Assembly (NCBI RefSeq): GCF_003443615.1
Contig: NZ_CP031967.1
Coordinates: 4,394,619-4,458,618, forward strand
Direction: 5' to 3'
Source: Alteromonas sp. BL110
GTDB taxonomy: Bacteria; Pseudomonadota; Gammaproteobacteria; Enterobacterales; Alteromonadaceae
DNA length: 64,000 nucleotides
The number at the start of each line of letters is the position of its first letter. Position 1 is the stretch's first letter. The notes beneath the pieces were generated by a model that was given only the letters and a program-made list of their open reading frames with translations, was not told the origin of the DNA and ran no database searches. Positions 1-9,671 of this stretch are shown piece after piece. The position numbers and the translations under genes are program-made.

Positions 1-505
1 CCACCACACGCCGCTTGTTTTGGTCAACCAAGTAATGAGTTAACATGGCGTTAGTATTGTGCATAACAGACAAGTAAAAAGGCAAAAAGCGGTTTTCCAC
101 ATAAACCGAACGCTGGGCTTCCCGCCCTGCTGACACTAGCGCCTTCAAAAGCTGAGGCGTCATCTGGGGCATATCCACAGGAAGGACAAGCAATTCAATA
201 GCGCTACCCTTGCCCGCATTTGAATTACATAAAACTTCCAGTGCTGCATGCACACCACCTAGTGGACCTGCATCGTCAATTTTATCATTTAAAAAATTTG
301 GCGCATTGCGGCTGATTAACACCTCATCACACCCTGCAGCCTTTAACAGCGATGAAGCATGCTCAATAAGCGTGGCTCCCTGATAACGCATAAGGGCTTT
401 ATCTTGTCCCATTCTGCGCGATTGGCCACCCGCTAACACTAGTCCGATAAGAGCTTTATTCACTTTATCTACTTCTCGTTTCTCTCTTATCAAGCTTTCC
501 CTCAT
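1..505 (-). CDS. mobA: Molybdenum cofactor guanylyltransferase MobA (3' end cut by window)
   Basis: The minus strand stays open from an ATG at 505 to the left edge, so the C-terminus is missing. MobA transfers GMP from GTP to molybdopterin to make the guanine dinucleotide cofactor in the cytoplasm. The translation shows the nucleotide-binding signature LVLAGGQSRRMGQDKAL about 25 residues in, then DAGPLGGVHAAL and LPVDMPQMTP, which fit the family's G-loop and metal-binding aspartate region. The start is tentative: residues before the LAGG motif are charged and poorly conserved, and a GTG further in could be used. About 168 codons are visible of a usual length near 200. Confidence 0.85.
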   Translation of the reverse strand, partial: MRESLIREKREVDKVNKALIGLVLAGGQSRRMGQDKALMRYQGATLIEHASSLLKAAGCDEVLISRNAPNFLNDKIDDAGPLGGVHAALEVLCNSNAGKGSAIELLVLPVDMPQMTPQLLKALVSAGREAQRSVYVENRFLPFYLSVMHNTNAMLTHYLVDQNKRRVV

Positions 506-662
506 TATTTCCGCTTAAAAATGTAAAGCACTGCTTAGCAATAGGAGCGCCTGTTTTTCTATTGTTTATTGCAAGCCCAAGAGGTGATTTTTCTCTATAA
601 TCAAGAATAACGATGACACGCAACTTCATAAACGCACCATAGCACTAAGTGAAGATATTAGG

Positions 663-1478
663 TTATACAATTTGCAGAAAGCGCGCACTAGACCGTATGG
701 GCTTTTTTCTTATTATAAACCCTAAAGAAAGTAGAAACAGCCATATCGTTGTGGCTTCGCTGACAGGGTGCGTGACGGTAGTTAAATAACCAATGTCAGC
801 AAACGAAGCGACAGTAGTATCACTTAGGGTAATTGGATAGGGCCCCAAATAGCCGGTCATTAAGTCTGATGCGCCACCAGGCCAAGGCTCGTCCCAATGA
901 CTATTGGCAGTACCGTCTCCACCGCCGAGTTCAACAGGAATAAAGGTGGCGTCTTCGACAAACTCACGGCGGTAGATTTCCAAAGCGTATTCTCCAGTGT
1001 AGCGCCCTGTGCCATTGACGTAATTAGATTGGCTCCCTGCGATAAAAAAATCAGTCGTCCACAAAGTGCCAAACCCGATAACATGAGCCATTTCGTGCAC
1101 GATAACATCGAAAAGTGTGCCGTTATTTTCCATGTTATTTAAATCTGCTGTATCGAAGCGCATGCGACCTTTATTTGCATAAACGTAAGTGCTGTCGGAA
1201 AGCTGAGTAACACTCGACGGACCAGCACTACCTAATATTCCGCCCGCTCCATCAATTGGCGCACCGCTGGCATCGATAACAATACTATGATCAAACGAGC
1301 TTTGAACGCCTATTAAGTAAGACTCCCAATACATAATTGCATCATCAAACGCACTTGATTGTGAAGGCGTTAGCCCTCCAAGATTATTAATAGAGATGTT
1401 GAATAGCCCAGCATTTACAGGTAGTGACATGCAAAGTGATATTACGACACCTAGGACCAGCTTCGGTAAACCCTTCAT
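663..1478 (-). CDS. Exported leishmanolysin-like zinc metallopeptidase with C-terminal membrane/sorting tail
   Basis: This is a 271-residue secreted zinc peptidase. A signal peptide (LVLGVVISLCMSLPVNA) ends near residue 23. The zinc site HEMAHVIGFG has H128, E129 and H132, a motif shared with M8 leishmanolysin-like and other metzincin-type peptidases. The C-terminus carries VSEATT, a hydrophobic stretch and a basic end (RKKPIR). This architecture resembles a PEP-CTERM sorting tail, with SEAT replacing the usual PEPS. The start has an excellent ribosome site (AGGAGGGAAGCC before ATG). It stands alone between mobA and the DUF2058 gene. Substrate unknown. The family call rests on the zinc motif and size only. 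Confidence 0.7.
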   Translation of the reverse strand: MKGLPKLVLGVVISLCMSLPVNAGLFNISINNLGGLTPSQSSAFDDAIMYWESYLIGVQSSFDHSIVIDASGAPIDGAGGILGSAGPSSVTQLSDSTYVYANKGRMRFDTADLNNMENNGTLFDVIVHEMAHVIGFGTLWTTDFFIAGSQSNYVNGTGRYTGEYALEIYRREFVEDATFIPVELGGGDGTANSHWDEPWPGGASDLMTGYLGPYPITLSDTTVASFADIGYLTTVTHPVSEATTIWLFLLSLGFIIRKKPIRSSARFLQIV

Positions 1479-1844
1479 GGCTTCCCTCCTGAATTAAGAA
1501 ACAACACCTAACGAAAATAATGTTGGACAGCGATACTTATGCGCATTAATAACTATAGCCTAGAAAGTAGAAGTAACATCTTTCCTTGATATTTAAATCT
1601 TACGGCCGAAATAAGATTTTCTGAAGAGAACTATTTATATATTTTCTTTCATAATTACAAAATGTTAGAAAAAAAACATCGATAACAATGAAGTACCTTT
1701 GAAGTTCAATTGCGCTAAAAACATGAAAATAGAGAACGGGTATTAGGAAAGGTTGTTAAAACGTTAGTGAGTGAAATAATGGTTCTAAGCATTTACTCAC
1801 CACCTAGCTTTGCTAAAAGACAAAAGGTGGTGAGTTTAGAAAAA
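1479..1844. other. Intergenic region, AT-rich, with one stem-loop
   Basis: No convincing gene is seen. The segment is AT-rich and should hold the promoter of the metallopeptidase on the minus strand. Its right end holds the stem-loop at 1795-1835, which lies just beyond the stop of the DUF2058 gene. Confidence 0.5.
1795..1835 (-). terminator. Stem-loop after the DUF2058 gene
   Basis: ACTCACCACCT (1795-1805) pairs perfectly with AGGTGGTGAGT (1825-1835), an 11-bp stem with a 19-nt loop. It lies 10 nt past the stop of the minus-strand DUF2058 gene. There is no clean T-run after the stem, so it may be an mRNA 3'-end structure and not a classical terminator. Confidence 0.5.
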
Positions 1845-2396
1845 CTACCAGGTTAAATCGTCTGGGATTTCGTAGTCGGCATACCAGTCGTCTTCATCTT
1901 CGTCTTTTCCGTCGCTACCACTTTTATCTAAATCGGCGCGATATATAATTGAAGATTCATCACGCTGAGCAATCTTGTCAGCCACTGGCGTTGGAACCAG
2001 TTCGTAAGCATCATCGAGTAATACCACAGTCAAACGACCTTTTGTCACTTGCTTGTGCATTTCTTCACTCACGTACATGCGTTTTACCACGTTATCGTGA
2101 GTAAAATTAAGTACAGTTTCACCTTTTCGAGGCTGCTTATTAACGTTGATAAGCTGTCTTACTTGAGCCGCGATAGAACGTTTTTCACGTTCTTCCTGCT
2201 GCAATTGGTTTAACTCACGAGAGCGAGCTTTTTTCTCTTCCGCCGCTTTCTGAGCCGCCAAAGTTGCCTCATCTACCACCGGCTGCTTTTGCTTATTTTT
2301 CTGTTTTTGCTTTTTACGTTTGTCAGCGCGTGCTTGCTTTGCAGACGCTTTATCAGCCAATCCGGCTTTAAGAAGTTGATCTTGTAAAGAGGCCAT
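1845..2396 (-). CDS. yaiL: DUF2058 family protein (YaiL-like)
   Basis: This 183-residue protein begins MASLQDQLLKAGLADK, the hallmark opening of the DUF2058/YaiL family, and then has a very basic lysine/glutamine-rich helix (about residues 18-45). The middle segment (RELNQLQQEEREKR) is predicted coiled coil. The C-terminal part has NFTHDNVVKRMYV, typical of the family, and ends in an acidic stretch (DGKDEDEDDWYADYE). The function is not established; the family is described as nucleic-acid or nucleoid associated. GAGAGTGAG precedes the ATG. It lies downstream of topA on the same strand, 136 nt away, but a strong hairpin separates them. Confidence 0.85.
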   Translation of the reverse strand: MASLQDQLLKAGLADKASAKQARADKRKKQKQKNKQKQPVVDEATLAAQKAAEEKKARSRELNQLQQEEREKRSIAAQVRQLINVNKQPRKGETVLNFTHDNVVKRMYVSEEMHKQVTKGRLTVVLLDDAYELVPTPVADKIAQRDESSIIYRADLDKSGSDGKDEDEDDWYADYEIPDDLTW

Positions 2397-2471
2397 AACT
2401 CACTCTCTATTAATGTAGTAGTAAACCTTGCATGAAGCGTATTGCAAGTCTCTAAAAATTTCTCAAAACGT

Positions 2472-2499
2472 AGTAAGCCCGAATAAATTCGGGCTTACT
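2472..2499 (-). terminator. Terminator hairpin downstream of topA
   Basis: A 13-bp perfect stem, 2472-2484 with 2487-2499 (core AAGCCCGAAT/ATTCGGGCTT) and a 2-nt loop, sits about 33 nt after the topA stop. On the minus strand it is followed by a weakly T-rich stretch. It should end or weaken topA transcription before the DUF2058 gene. Confidence 0.65.
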
Positions 2500-2532
2500 G
2501 CTTAGGCTTCAAAGTATTATATTTGCTTTGAA

Positions 2533-5193
2533 TTACTTTTTCTTGGCTTTTGACTTAGCCGCAGGCTTTTTCGCTGCTTGCTCCTGCCATTTACCATTGT
2601 CATACCATGCTGACCAACCCGTTGCTTTTCCGCTGTCATTTTCAGACATAACATACTGTTGTTTGGTCTTTCTGCTGTAGCGAACTATCGCAGGGTTACC
2701 GTCAGGGTCTGTTTTTGGCGCATCAGCAAGATAATAGAATTTCGGCGAAATTCTATCTCTAAAGCGTGCAAGTTCTTCCACTTTCGGCGCACGAGTTTCG
2801 CGAGATTTAGGGAAGTTATGCGCTGCCAAGAAAATTCCCGAGGCCCCATCGCGTAGCATGAAGTGGGCATCTGACTTTTCACAAGGAAGTTCAGGCAAAT
2901 CGACCGGATCTTCTTTCGGTGGCGCTGCTTCCCCGTTTCTGAGCAGCTTACGGGTATTCTTACACTCTTCATTAGTACAGCCGAAGTATTTACCGAAACG
3001 ACCGTTCTTAAGCTCCATGTCACTGCCGCACTTATCGCATTCGATAATTGGGCCGTCGTAGCCTTTAATTTTAAATGTGCCTGCCTCGACTAAGGTTCCA
3101 TCACAGGTAGGTGTATTACCACAAACGTGAAGCTTACGGGTTTCGTCTACCAAGTAACTGTCCATAGCAGTTCCGCACTTAGGACAACGCTTTTTAGAGC
3201 GAAGCGCTTCCGTTTCAAGCTCTTCTTCATCATCCACCTTCACCACTTCATCGCCAGGCGTTAGGTTCATGGTATTGGTGCAGCGCTCTTTAGGCGGTAA
3301 GTTATAACCTGAACAGCCTAAAAATACGCCGGTTGAAGCCGTTCTCACATTCATTTCGCGGCCGCATTTATCGCATTCAATACCCGCAGGTATGGCCTGA
3401 TTTAGGCGCATACCGCCCTCTTCAGGATCTTTTTCCGCGTTTAGCAGTTTTCCATAGAATCCGCTGTAGAACTCATTAAGAACATCTTTCCAATCTTTGT
3501 TGCCTTCAGCGATATCATCTAGATGCTGCTCCATGTTGGCCGTGAAGTCATAGCTCATCAGATCGTCGAAGTTTTCCATCAGGCGATCATTTACGATTTC
3601 GCCCATTTTCTCGGCATAGAAACGCTTATTTTCTAATCGCACATAGCCACGATCTTGTATCGTTGAAATGATGCTAGCATAGGTTGAAGGGCGGCCAATG
3701 CCCCGTTTTTCAAGCTCTTTTACCAAAGACGCTTCATTAAATCGCGCTACTGGCTTAGTGAAGTGTTGCTTAGGGTCGAGCGCTTTTAAGTCCAGAACAT
3801 CGCCTTTTTGCACATCAGGCAACATAAGCTCTTCATCGCCTTTTTTGCGAAGCTGAGGCTGTACACGCGTCCAACCGTCAAACTTAAGTACGCGACCTTT
3901 TGCTGTGAGCTCATAGTCTCCTGCCGCCACTTTAATGGTGGTTGCATCGTACTTCGCAGGCGTCATCTGACAAGCCAAGAACTGGCGCCAGATAAGCTCA
4001 TAAAGACGCTGTGCATCGCGCTCCATATCACCTAGGCTCGCCGCACTAATGCTCACATTTGAAGGACGAATTGCTTCGTGCGCTTCTTGCGCGCCCTCTT
4101 TACTACCGTAACGAATTGGCGAATCAGGTAAGTATTTTCCACCAAAATTGTCTGAAATGTACGCACGCGCGCTGTCTACTGCCTCTTGGCTCAAATTGGT
4201 CGAGTCAGTACGCATGTAAGTGATGTAACCCGCCTCATAAAGACGCTGTGCCATCATCATGGTTTTCTTAACACCGAAGCCCAGACGCGTGCTCGCAGCT
4301 TGCTGCAGCGTAGAGGTAATAAATGGCGCTGAAGGTCGACTCTGCGTTGGCTTCGACTCACGGCTTTCCACCGTATAGTTCGCACCCTCAAGGTCAGCGA
4401 GCGCCTTGTCTGTTTCAGCTTTGTTTTTTGGCTTAAACGCACTGCCCTGATGTTTGGCAACCAACATGCGAAGTGCTGCTTTTTGCTGGCTGGTCAAATC
4501 AGCGTGTACGTCCCAGAACTCTTCTGGTACGAAGGCTTTAATTTCGCGCTCTCGCTCGACAACAAGCCTAACCGCTACCGATTGAACACGCCCCGCTGAA
4601 AGACCGCGCGCAATCTTTTTCCATAGCAGTGGAGACACCATAAAGCCCACAACTCGGTCTAGGAAACGGCGTGCTTGCTGCGCATTAACGCGAGATATAT
4701 TTAGCTCACCGGGATCTGAAAACGCGTCTTGAATGGCATTCTTCGTAATTTCGTTGAATACCACTCGCTGATAAGTCTTATCTTTCTTGCCTAACAGTTC
4801 TTGCAAGTGCCAAGCAATCGCCTCTCCCTCGCGGTCCAAATCCGTTGCGAGATAGATAGTGTCAGCATCTTTTGCAAGCTTTTTGAGTTCGTTGACGACC
4901 TTTTCTTTGCCCTGTAGCACTTGGTAGTGAGCTTTCCAGTCTTTCTCTGGATCCACACCCATTCTGTCTACAAGCTTCAAATATTCGTGGCGACGAAGAT
5001 ATTCTTGACGCTCTTCATCGCTTAGAGTTTTGAGTTCTTTAGCCGGTTTTTTAGGCTCTACTTTGCCTAATGCCTTTGTCGGAAGATCTCGCACATGGCC
5101 AACCGAACTTTTTACGATAAAATCTTTGCCAAGATATTTATTTATCGTTTTTGCTTTGGCTGGTGACTCGACTATGACCAGTGATTTTGCCAT
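2533..5193 (-). CDS. topA: DNA topoisomerase I (type IA)
   Basis: TopA relaxes negative supercoils by single-strand passage. The 886-residue product has an N-terminal Toprim domain ([18 protein letters not shown], then [13 protein letters not shown] near residue 120) and the catalytic tyrosine Y326 in [11 protein letters not shown]. The C-terminus has three four-cysteine zinc ribbons ([24 protein letters not shown]) and a lysine/alanine-rich tail ([14 protein letters not shown]). Length and order match the gammaproteobacterial enzyme. It is transcribed away from astB, and the shared upstream region is about 400 nt. All key motifs are intact. Confidence 0.97.
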   Translation of the reverse strand: MAKSLVIVESPAKAKTINKYLGKDFIVKSSVGHVRDLPTKALGKVEPKKPAKELKTLSDEERQEYLRRHEYLKLVDRMGVDPEKDWKAHYQVLQGKEKVVNELKKLAKDADTIYLATDLDREGEAIAWHLQELLGKKDKTYQRVVFNEITKNAIQDAFSDPGELNISRVNAQQARRFLDRVVGFMVSPLLWKKIARGLSAGRVQSVAVRLVVEREREIKAFVPEEFWDVHADLTSQQKAALRMLVAKHQGSAFKPKNKAETDKALADLEGANYTVESRESKPTQSRPSAPFITSTLQQAASTRLGFGVKKTMMMAQRLYEAGYITYMRTDSTNLSQEAVDSARAYISDNFGGKYLPDSPIRYGSKEGAQEAHEAIRPSNVSISAASLGDMERDAQRLYELIWRQFLACQMTPAKYDATTIKVAAGDYELTAKGRVLKFDGWTRVQPQLRKKGDEELMLPDVQKGDVLDLKALDPKQHFTKPVARFNEASLVKELEKRGIGRPSTYASIISTIQDRGYVRLENKRFYAEKMGEIVNDRLMENFDDLMSYDFTANMEQHLDDIAEGNKDWKDVLNEFYSGFYGKLLNAEKDPEEGGMRLNQAIPAGIECDKCGREMNVRTASTGVFLGCSGYNLPPKERCTNTMNLTPGDEVVKVDDEEELETEALRSKKRCPKCGTAMDSYLVDETRKLHVCGNTPTCDGTLVEAGTFKIKGYDGPIIECDKCGSDMELKNGRFGKYFGCTNEECKNTRKLLRNGEAAPPKEDPVDLPELPCEKSDAHFMLRDGASGIFLAAHNFPKSRETRAPKVEELARFRDRISPKFYYLADAPKTDPDGNPAIVRYSRKTKQQYVMSENDSGKATGWSAWYDNGKWQEQAAKKPAAKSKAKKK

Positions 5194-5589
5194 ATAATTG
5201 AACTAAACCTATTGATTTTTAATGACTATTTACGTCAAATTCTGAAAATTGGAGCAGCCCGACACTATATATAGGGTACTCGCTCTTTTTTAACATATAT
5301 CTACAAAGTGAATGGAAAACAAGATCTTCTTCATACTTATTCTTCCCACCGCTCTAAACACGCACAAAAACTGTACATATAATGACCACCGCGATTGGCA
5401 TCGGTCTTAAAAGCCGTATAATGCCAGCCATTCCAACCTGACCTAACAACGCGCTCAGGTTTAAAGAAGTGCTGCGTTTGCCCCCTGTACGAAAGCGAAA
5501 GCGCTACCACTGCTATCAAATTAATCGCAGTGTCTGTAAGAATGTAGCATATGGGGTCAACAGCAAAAACTACAAGAATGAGGGAAAGT
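5194..5589. promoter_or_regulatory. Divergent topA / astB upstream region
   Basis: This stretch between two divergent genes must carry both promoters. AT-rich blocks (TATATATAG near 5270) lie on the topA side. A 60-codon minus-strand frame at 5337-5519 starts with TTG, has no ribosome site and shows no recognisable motif, so I do not call it a gene. Confidence 0.45.
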
Positions 5590-6930
5590 ATGAAGCAGTT
5601 TGAAGTTAACTTTGATGGTCTTGTTGGACCTACCCATAACTATGCCGGATTATCCTTTGGCAATGTTGCTTCCCTGAACAATGCGAATGCAAAGAGCAGT
5701 CCTAAACAGGCGGCAAAACAGGGTCTAGCAAAAGCAAAAGCGTTGGCCGATATGGGAATGGTTCAAGGTGTGTTAGCGCCGCAAGAACGTCCTGATATTG
5801 CTGCACTGCGTCGCTTAGGCTTTACTGGTTCTGATGCTCGCGTGCTAGAAAGCGCTGCAAAGCAGTCTCGCGAGATTTTCCTAGCTTGTTGCTCTGCTAG
5901 TAGCATGTGGACTGCAAATGCCGCCACTGTGTCTCCTAGCGCCGATACTGCCGATGGTCGCGTTCACTTTACCCCTGCAAACTTAACGAACAAGTTTCAC
6001 CGCTCGTTAGAGCCTCAGGTGACAGGCAATATTTTGCGCGGCACATTCGCCAATGAAAAACACTTCGCCCATCACCAGCACCTGCCAGACAACGAGCATT
6101 TTGGTGACGAAGGGGCGGCCAACCATACGCGGCTTTGCAGCAATTACGGGCAGGCTGGCGTAGAGCTGTTTGTGTATGGTCGCCATGCCTTTGATACCAG
6201 CAAACCTGCACCAACCAAATACCCGGCTCGCCAAACACTAGAAGCATGCCAAGCCGTAGCGCGTTTGCATGGCCTAGATGACGAGGGCGTGGTTTACATG
6301 CAGCAAAACCCTGATGTTATCGACCAAGGTGTATTTCACAATGATGTAATTGCCGTAGGTAACCAAAACGTGTTGTTTTTCCACGAACAAGCGTTTTATC
6401 AAAAAGAAGAGGGCTTTAAAGAGCTTCAAGCCAAATTTGGCAGCGAGCCACTTCACTTTATTGAAGTCCCGACCGCGGAGGTGTCTGTTCTAGATGCTGT
6501 TAAAACCTACTTGTTTAACACGCAAATTATAACGCTTCCAAGCGGCGACATGACTATAATCGCGCCTACGGAATGTCGGGAAAATGAAGCGGTCAAACGT
6601 TATTTAGACAAGCTAGTAACAATGGGTACTCCCATTAAGTCGGTTAACTATTTCGATGTTAAACAGAGTATGCGCAACGGCGGCGGACCTGCTTGCCTGC
6701 GTCTGCGTGTTGCTATGAACGACCAAGAGCTTGAAGCAGTAAATCAGAACACGCTAATCAACGATACACAGTTTACGCGCTTAAACGAGTGGGTCGATAA
6801 ACATTATCGCGATGAATTGAGCGAAGACGACTTGCGCGACCCTCAGCTACTCATTGAGTCTCGCACTGCCCTTGACGAGCTTACGCAAATACTGAAGATT
6901 GGTTCGGTTTATCCGTTCCAGCAGGGGTAG
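5590..6930 (+). CDS. astB: N-succinylarginine dihydrolase AstB
   Basis: AstB is the second enzyme of the arginine succinyltransferase pathway. It hydrolyses N2-succinylarginine to N2-succinylornithine, ammonia and CO2. The product is 446 residues, close to the known length, and matches the family from [20 protein letters not shown] onward. The nucleophile is C369 in [12 protein letters not shown]. The [18 protein letters not shown] block carries the catalytic histidine region. I place the start at 5590 because GAGGGA precedes it and family members begin here; a longer frame from 5551 adds 13 unconserved residues. No other ast gene is in the window, so the pathway is split in this genome. Confidence 0.95.
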   Translation: MKQFEVNFDGLVGPTHNYAGLSFGNVASLNNANAKSSPKQAAKQGLAKAKALADMGMVQGVLAPQERPDIAALRRLGFTGSDARVLESAAKQSREIFLACCSASSMWTANAATVSPSADTADGRVHFTPANLTNKFHRSLEPQVTGNILRGTFANEKHFAHHQHLPDNEHFGDEGAANHTRLCSNYGQAGVELFVYGRHAFDTSKPAPTKYPARQTLEACQAVARLHGLDDEGVVYMQQNPDVIDQGVFHNDVIAVGNQNVLFFHEQAFYQKEEGFKELQAKFGSEPLHFIEVPTAEVSVLDAVKTYLFNTQIITLPSGDMTIIAPTECRENEAVKRYLDKLVTMGTPIKSVNYFDVKQSMRNGGGPACLRLRVAMNDQELEAVNQNTLINDTQFTRLNEWVDKHYRDELSEDDLRDPQLLIESRTALDELTQILKIGSVYPFQQG

Positions 6931-6959
6931 GCGATTTAACGTTTAGAAAACTAAAAAGA

Positions 6960-6986
6960 AAGCCGGCTATCAGCCGGCTTTTTTAT
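6960..6986 (+). terminator. Rho-independent terminator after astB
   Basis: AGCCGGCT (6961-6968), loop ATC, AGCCGGCT (6972-6979), then a run of seven T. A-rich sequence on the left side makes it likely to work in both directions, serving astB and the convergent Ig-like lipoprotein gene. Confidence 0.9.
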
Positions 6987-7007
6987 GCTTTGTATTAGCG
7001 CATACCC

Positions 7008-9557
7008 TTAAGGGGTAACAAGCGTACACTGATCAGTCACACCAAATGGATTGGCTGGCGGTGACGCTCCTTCATCGGTCACATCGTCTGCCGAAATACT
7101 TAACGTGTAGTTCATTGATGCCTGCGCCTCGCTCCCTGTGGACTGGCCAAAAACAGAAATAACTGCATCGTACCAAATCGCATAGCTGCTTGGGTAACGA
7201 TACTCCAGTTCTGCATAACCATTTTCGTCTGTTTCGGCGTTGCCGTTAGCAAAGGTTATGGTTCCCACCAATCCAGGGGTAAGCATCTCGTCGCCATTGG
7301 TATCTTCATTAGTTGGTGTTGTATCCAAGATGCCGTTATCGTTAACATCTTCAGTGAGGCAGTTTTGATTAATTATTGCTATCCATTGTGATTCATCGTC
7401 ATCATAGACCCAGAACCCTGTGCGATATTCGCCATTATCCACATATTTTGCCGGCGCCACTGATGCAGTTAGACTCACGCCGCTAACGGGTTGGCCAGCA
7501 GAGTCAGAGACAAATACACTGAAACGCTTCAAGTAAGATGTAGAAGTAGGTTCTTCTAGCTCATTACCCGTGCCCAAAGAAATATCGAATGCACGAGCGC
7601 CCACAGTCAAGGTGACTTGATCATCAATCGCTGAATCATCAGCAACAAACGCAGTAATCACTACGGACTCTAAGGTCGAAACTGAGCCAGACGTAAAGAC
7701 TGTTGTCGCTATTCCCTTGCTATCAGTGGTTGCTTGAGACGGTGATACAAATCCGGTAGACACGTCAGAGACAGTAAAATTGACCACGCTGTTTTTTACC
7801 AAATTACCATCTACATCGCGAACCACCGCGCTAATAGTGCTGGTTTGTCCATCAGGACCTAAAATGTCAGGCGATGCATCAGCAATAAGTGTATGCGGTG
7901 TAGTAGCGATAAACTCAATTTGAGTAAGTGCTGAAACCAACACATTGCCGCTTCCGTCGCTTGCCGTTGCCGTGATTGAAGAAATACCAGCATTGTTGGC
8001 GCTGATATCGATACTTGCCTGTCCTTCTGCATCAGTTTGTACTGTTGAGTTGCCGTCAATTACGCCACGAGAGGCGCTAAAAGTAACTTCTTCACCCACT
8101 ACTGGCGTATTGTTTTGACGCCACTGCACAGTGATTGTCTGTACTTGGCCCAACGGCACTTCTTCAGTGGGCAAGTTAACGAAGTTAAATTCGTCTTGCT
8201 GAACCTGTACCGTAAAACTTGTTTCAGCATTAAGCGCTGATGCCGTGATGGTATTTTCTCCAGAAGCGGAGGCTGTATAGGATACCGTTGCTTGACCATT
8301 AGCCCCGGTATTTACCGTGGTACTGCCAAGGGTACCGTTTGTTGCACTTAAGACAACGTCTTCGTTTTTGATAGTCTCGCCATCGGAATCTTGAAGACGA
8401 ATTGTGTATTCAACGGTATCGTTTAAAATGACCGACGATGATCCGTTGATAGTCACTTCTGTCCCAGTAATAGTGATATCAACAGATTCAGTGAGGCTAC
8501 CTGCCCCAGCAGTGATAGTAATAGTACGGTTTGATTTGTCGTTTTGCGATGTCAGTACTGCACGAGCTGTTCCATCGGCAAGGGTTTCAGGCTGTGTTAA
8601 TTGAAGTTCAACGCCATCACCTGTTGCTGCAGAAAAGCTCACTTCGACCCCTTCCATCAACACGCTTTGCTCATTTTTAACTAACGCTATAAGTTCGACT
8701 TCATCACTACCGCTAGATGCCAGCTGAATACTGTCAGCGAAAAGCTCAAGAGACGCAGGCTCTTCACTTACTGTGGTACTACCTTCAGAACTAAAGGTCG
8801 TAGAGTCTGTCTCGCCAGTAGGTAGAGTAGCCGTTACTTCGCCGTCGCCAGAGGCACTTCCAACCGACATGTCTATTGTCGCAATACCTTCGGCATTTGT
8901 TAACGCCGTCGCCGTATCGTTTGAGAAGGTGGCAAGCTCATCATTACTTAACGAAAAGGTAAGCAGAAGGTCGGCCTGAGGCTCACCCAATGAATTAGTT
9001 ACTGTTGCCACTGCCGTTAAAGCATTGCTAGATGAAAGGTTATTATCGGCCTCTCCACTTCCATTTTGCAACGATAGAGCAACACTAATAGTAGTAGGTT
9101 CTGTCGCGCTTACCGCTGTAGCAGAAAACGTCGTACTTCCTGTTTCGCCACTGCCTAGCGCTGCGGTAATTTCACCATCGCCCGAAGCCGTACTGGCGTT
9201 TAAACGAATTCTGGCGACACCACTTGAGTTGGTGCGCGCAGTACCCGTGTCGTTGCCAAACTCGGCAAGTTCCTCGTTGCTCAACGTAAAAGTTAGCAAT
9301 GCATCAGAGTACGGGTTTCCTTCGTCATCCGTTACCGTTGCTACTGCATACAAGCTGTTGTTTTCTGATAAGTTGTTGTCGCTTGCGCCACTTTCATTTT
9401 CTAATGTTAAAGCTATCGAATAAGTAGATGTGGTAGTACCGTCGTCTCCGCTTCCATTATCCGTGTTATCCCGAGAGACTGCAGAACCGCCTCCACCACA
9501 TGCTGTTAGCATAAATATTGCGCTAATTAGGCTTAGCGCTCTCGCTAATGTCGACAT
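7008..9557 (-). CDS. Large Ig-like (Big_1/invasin-type) repeat surface lipoprotein
   Basis: This 849-residue product has a lipoprotein signal ending LTAC followed by a GGGG linker, so it should be lipid-anchored. The rest is a chain of about 100-residue beta-sandwich repeats of the bacterial Ig-like/invasin type, seen as recurring V(N/S)FTVS, DA(E/D)G(Q/I)A and TFT(A/V) patterns. Repeats 1 and 2 are close copies (TFTLSNEELAEFGNDTG against TFSLSNDELATFSNDTA), pointing to a recent duplication. The last about 170 residues differ and include a DVNDNGILDTTPTNEDTNGD stretch that may bind calcium. I use ATG 9557, preceded by AGGAACGAATT; a longer TTG frame from 9587 would bury the signal peptide. 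Likely an adhesin or structural envelope protein. Confidence 0.75.
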   Translation of the reverse strand: MSTLARALSLISAIFMLTACGGGGSAVSRDNTDNGSGDDGTTTSTYSIALTLENESGASDNNLSENNSLYAVATVTDDEGNPYSDALLTFTLSNEELAEFGNDTGTARTNSSGVARIRLNASTASGDGEITAALGSGETGSTTFSATAVSATEPTTISVALSLQNGSGEADNNLSSSNALTAVATVTNSLGEPQADLLLTFSLSNDELATFSNDTATALTNAEGIATIDMSVGSASGDGEVTATLPTGETDSTTFSSEGSTTVSEEPASLELFADSIQLASSGSDEVELIALVKNEQSVLMEGVEVSFSAATGDGVELQLTQPETLADGTARAVLTSQNDKSNRTITITAGAGSLTESVDITITGTEVTINGSSSVILNDTVEYTIRLQDSDGETIKNEDVVLSATNGTLGSTTVNTGANGQATVSYTASASGENTITASALNAETSFTVQVQQDEFNFVNLPTEEVPLGQVQTITVQWRQNNTPVVGEEVTFSASRGVIDGNSTVQTDAEGQASIDISANNAGISSITATASDGSGNVLVSALTQIEFIATTPHTLIADASPDILGPDGQTSTISAVVRDVDGNLVKNSVVNFTVSDVSTGFVSPSQATTDSKGIATTVFTSGSVSTLESVVITAFVADDSAIDDQVTLTVGARAFDISLGTGNELEEPTSTSYLKRFSVFVSDSAGQPVSGVSLTASVAPAKYVDNGEYRTGFWVYDDDESQWIAIINQNCLTEDVNDNGILDTTPTNEDTNGDEMLTPGLVGTITFANGNAETDENGYAELEYRYPSSYAIWYDAVISVFGQSTGSEAQASMNYTLSISADDVTDEGASPPANPFGVTDQCTLVTP

Positions 9558-9671
9558 AATTCGTTCCTGAACCTCTTTTATTGACAATTGCGTCGTTTTT
9601 TATGTTTAAAAATCAACTGAATCTGGCACACTACGAAAGATTAAAAATATAAAAATGTACAGGAAACATTA

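Noticed and set aside
5337..5519. 60-codon minus-strand open frame between topA and astB
   Set aside because: TTG start, no ribosome site, no motif, and it lies in the divergent promoter region.
9025..9423. Plus-strand open frame of 132 codons
   Set aside because: Antisense shadow of the Ig-like lipoprotein repeats, with no supporting features.
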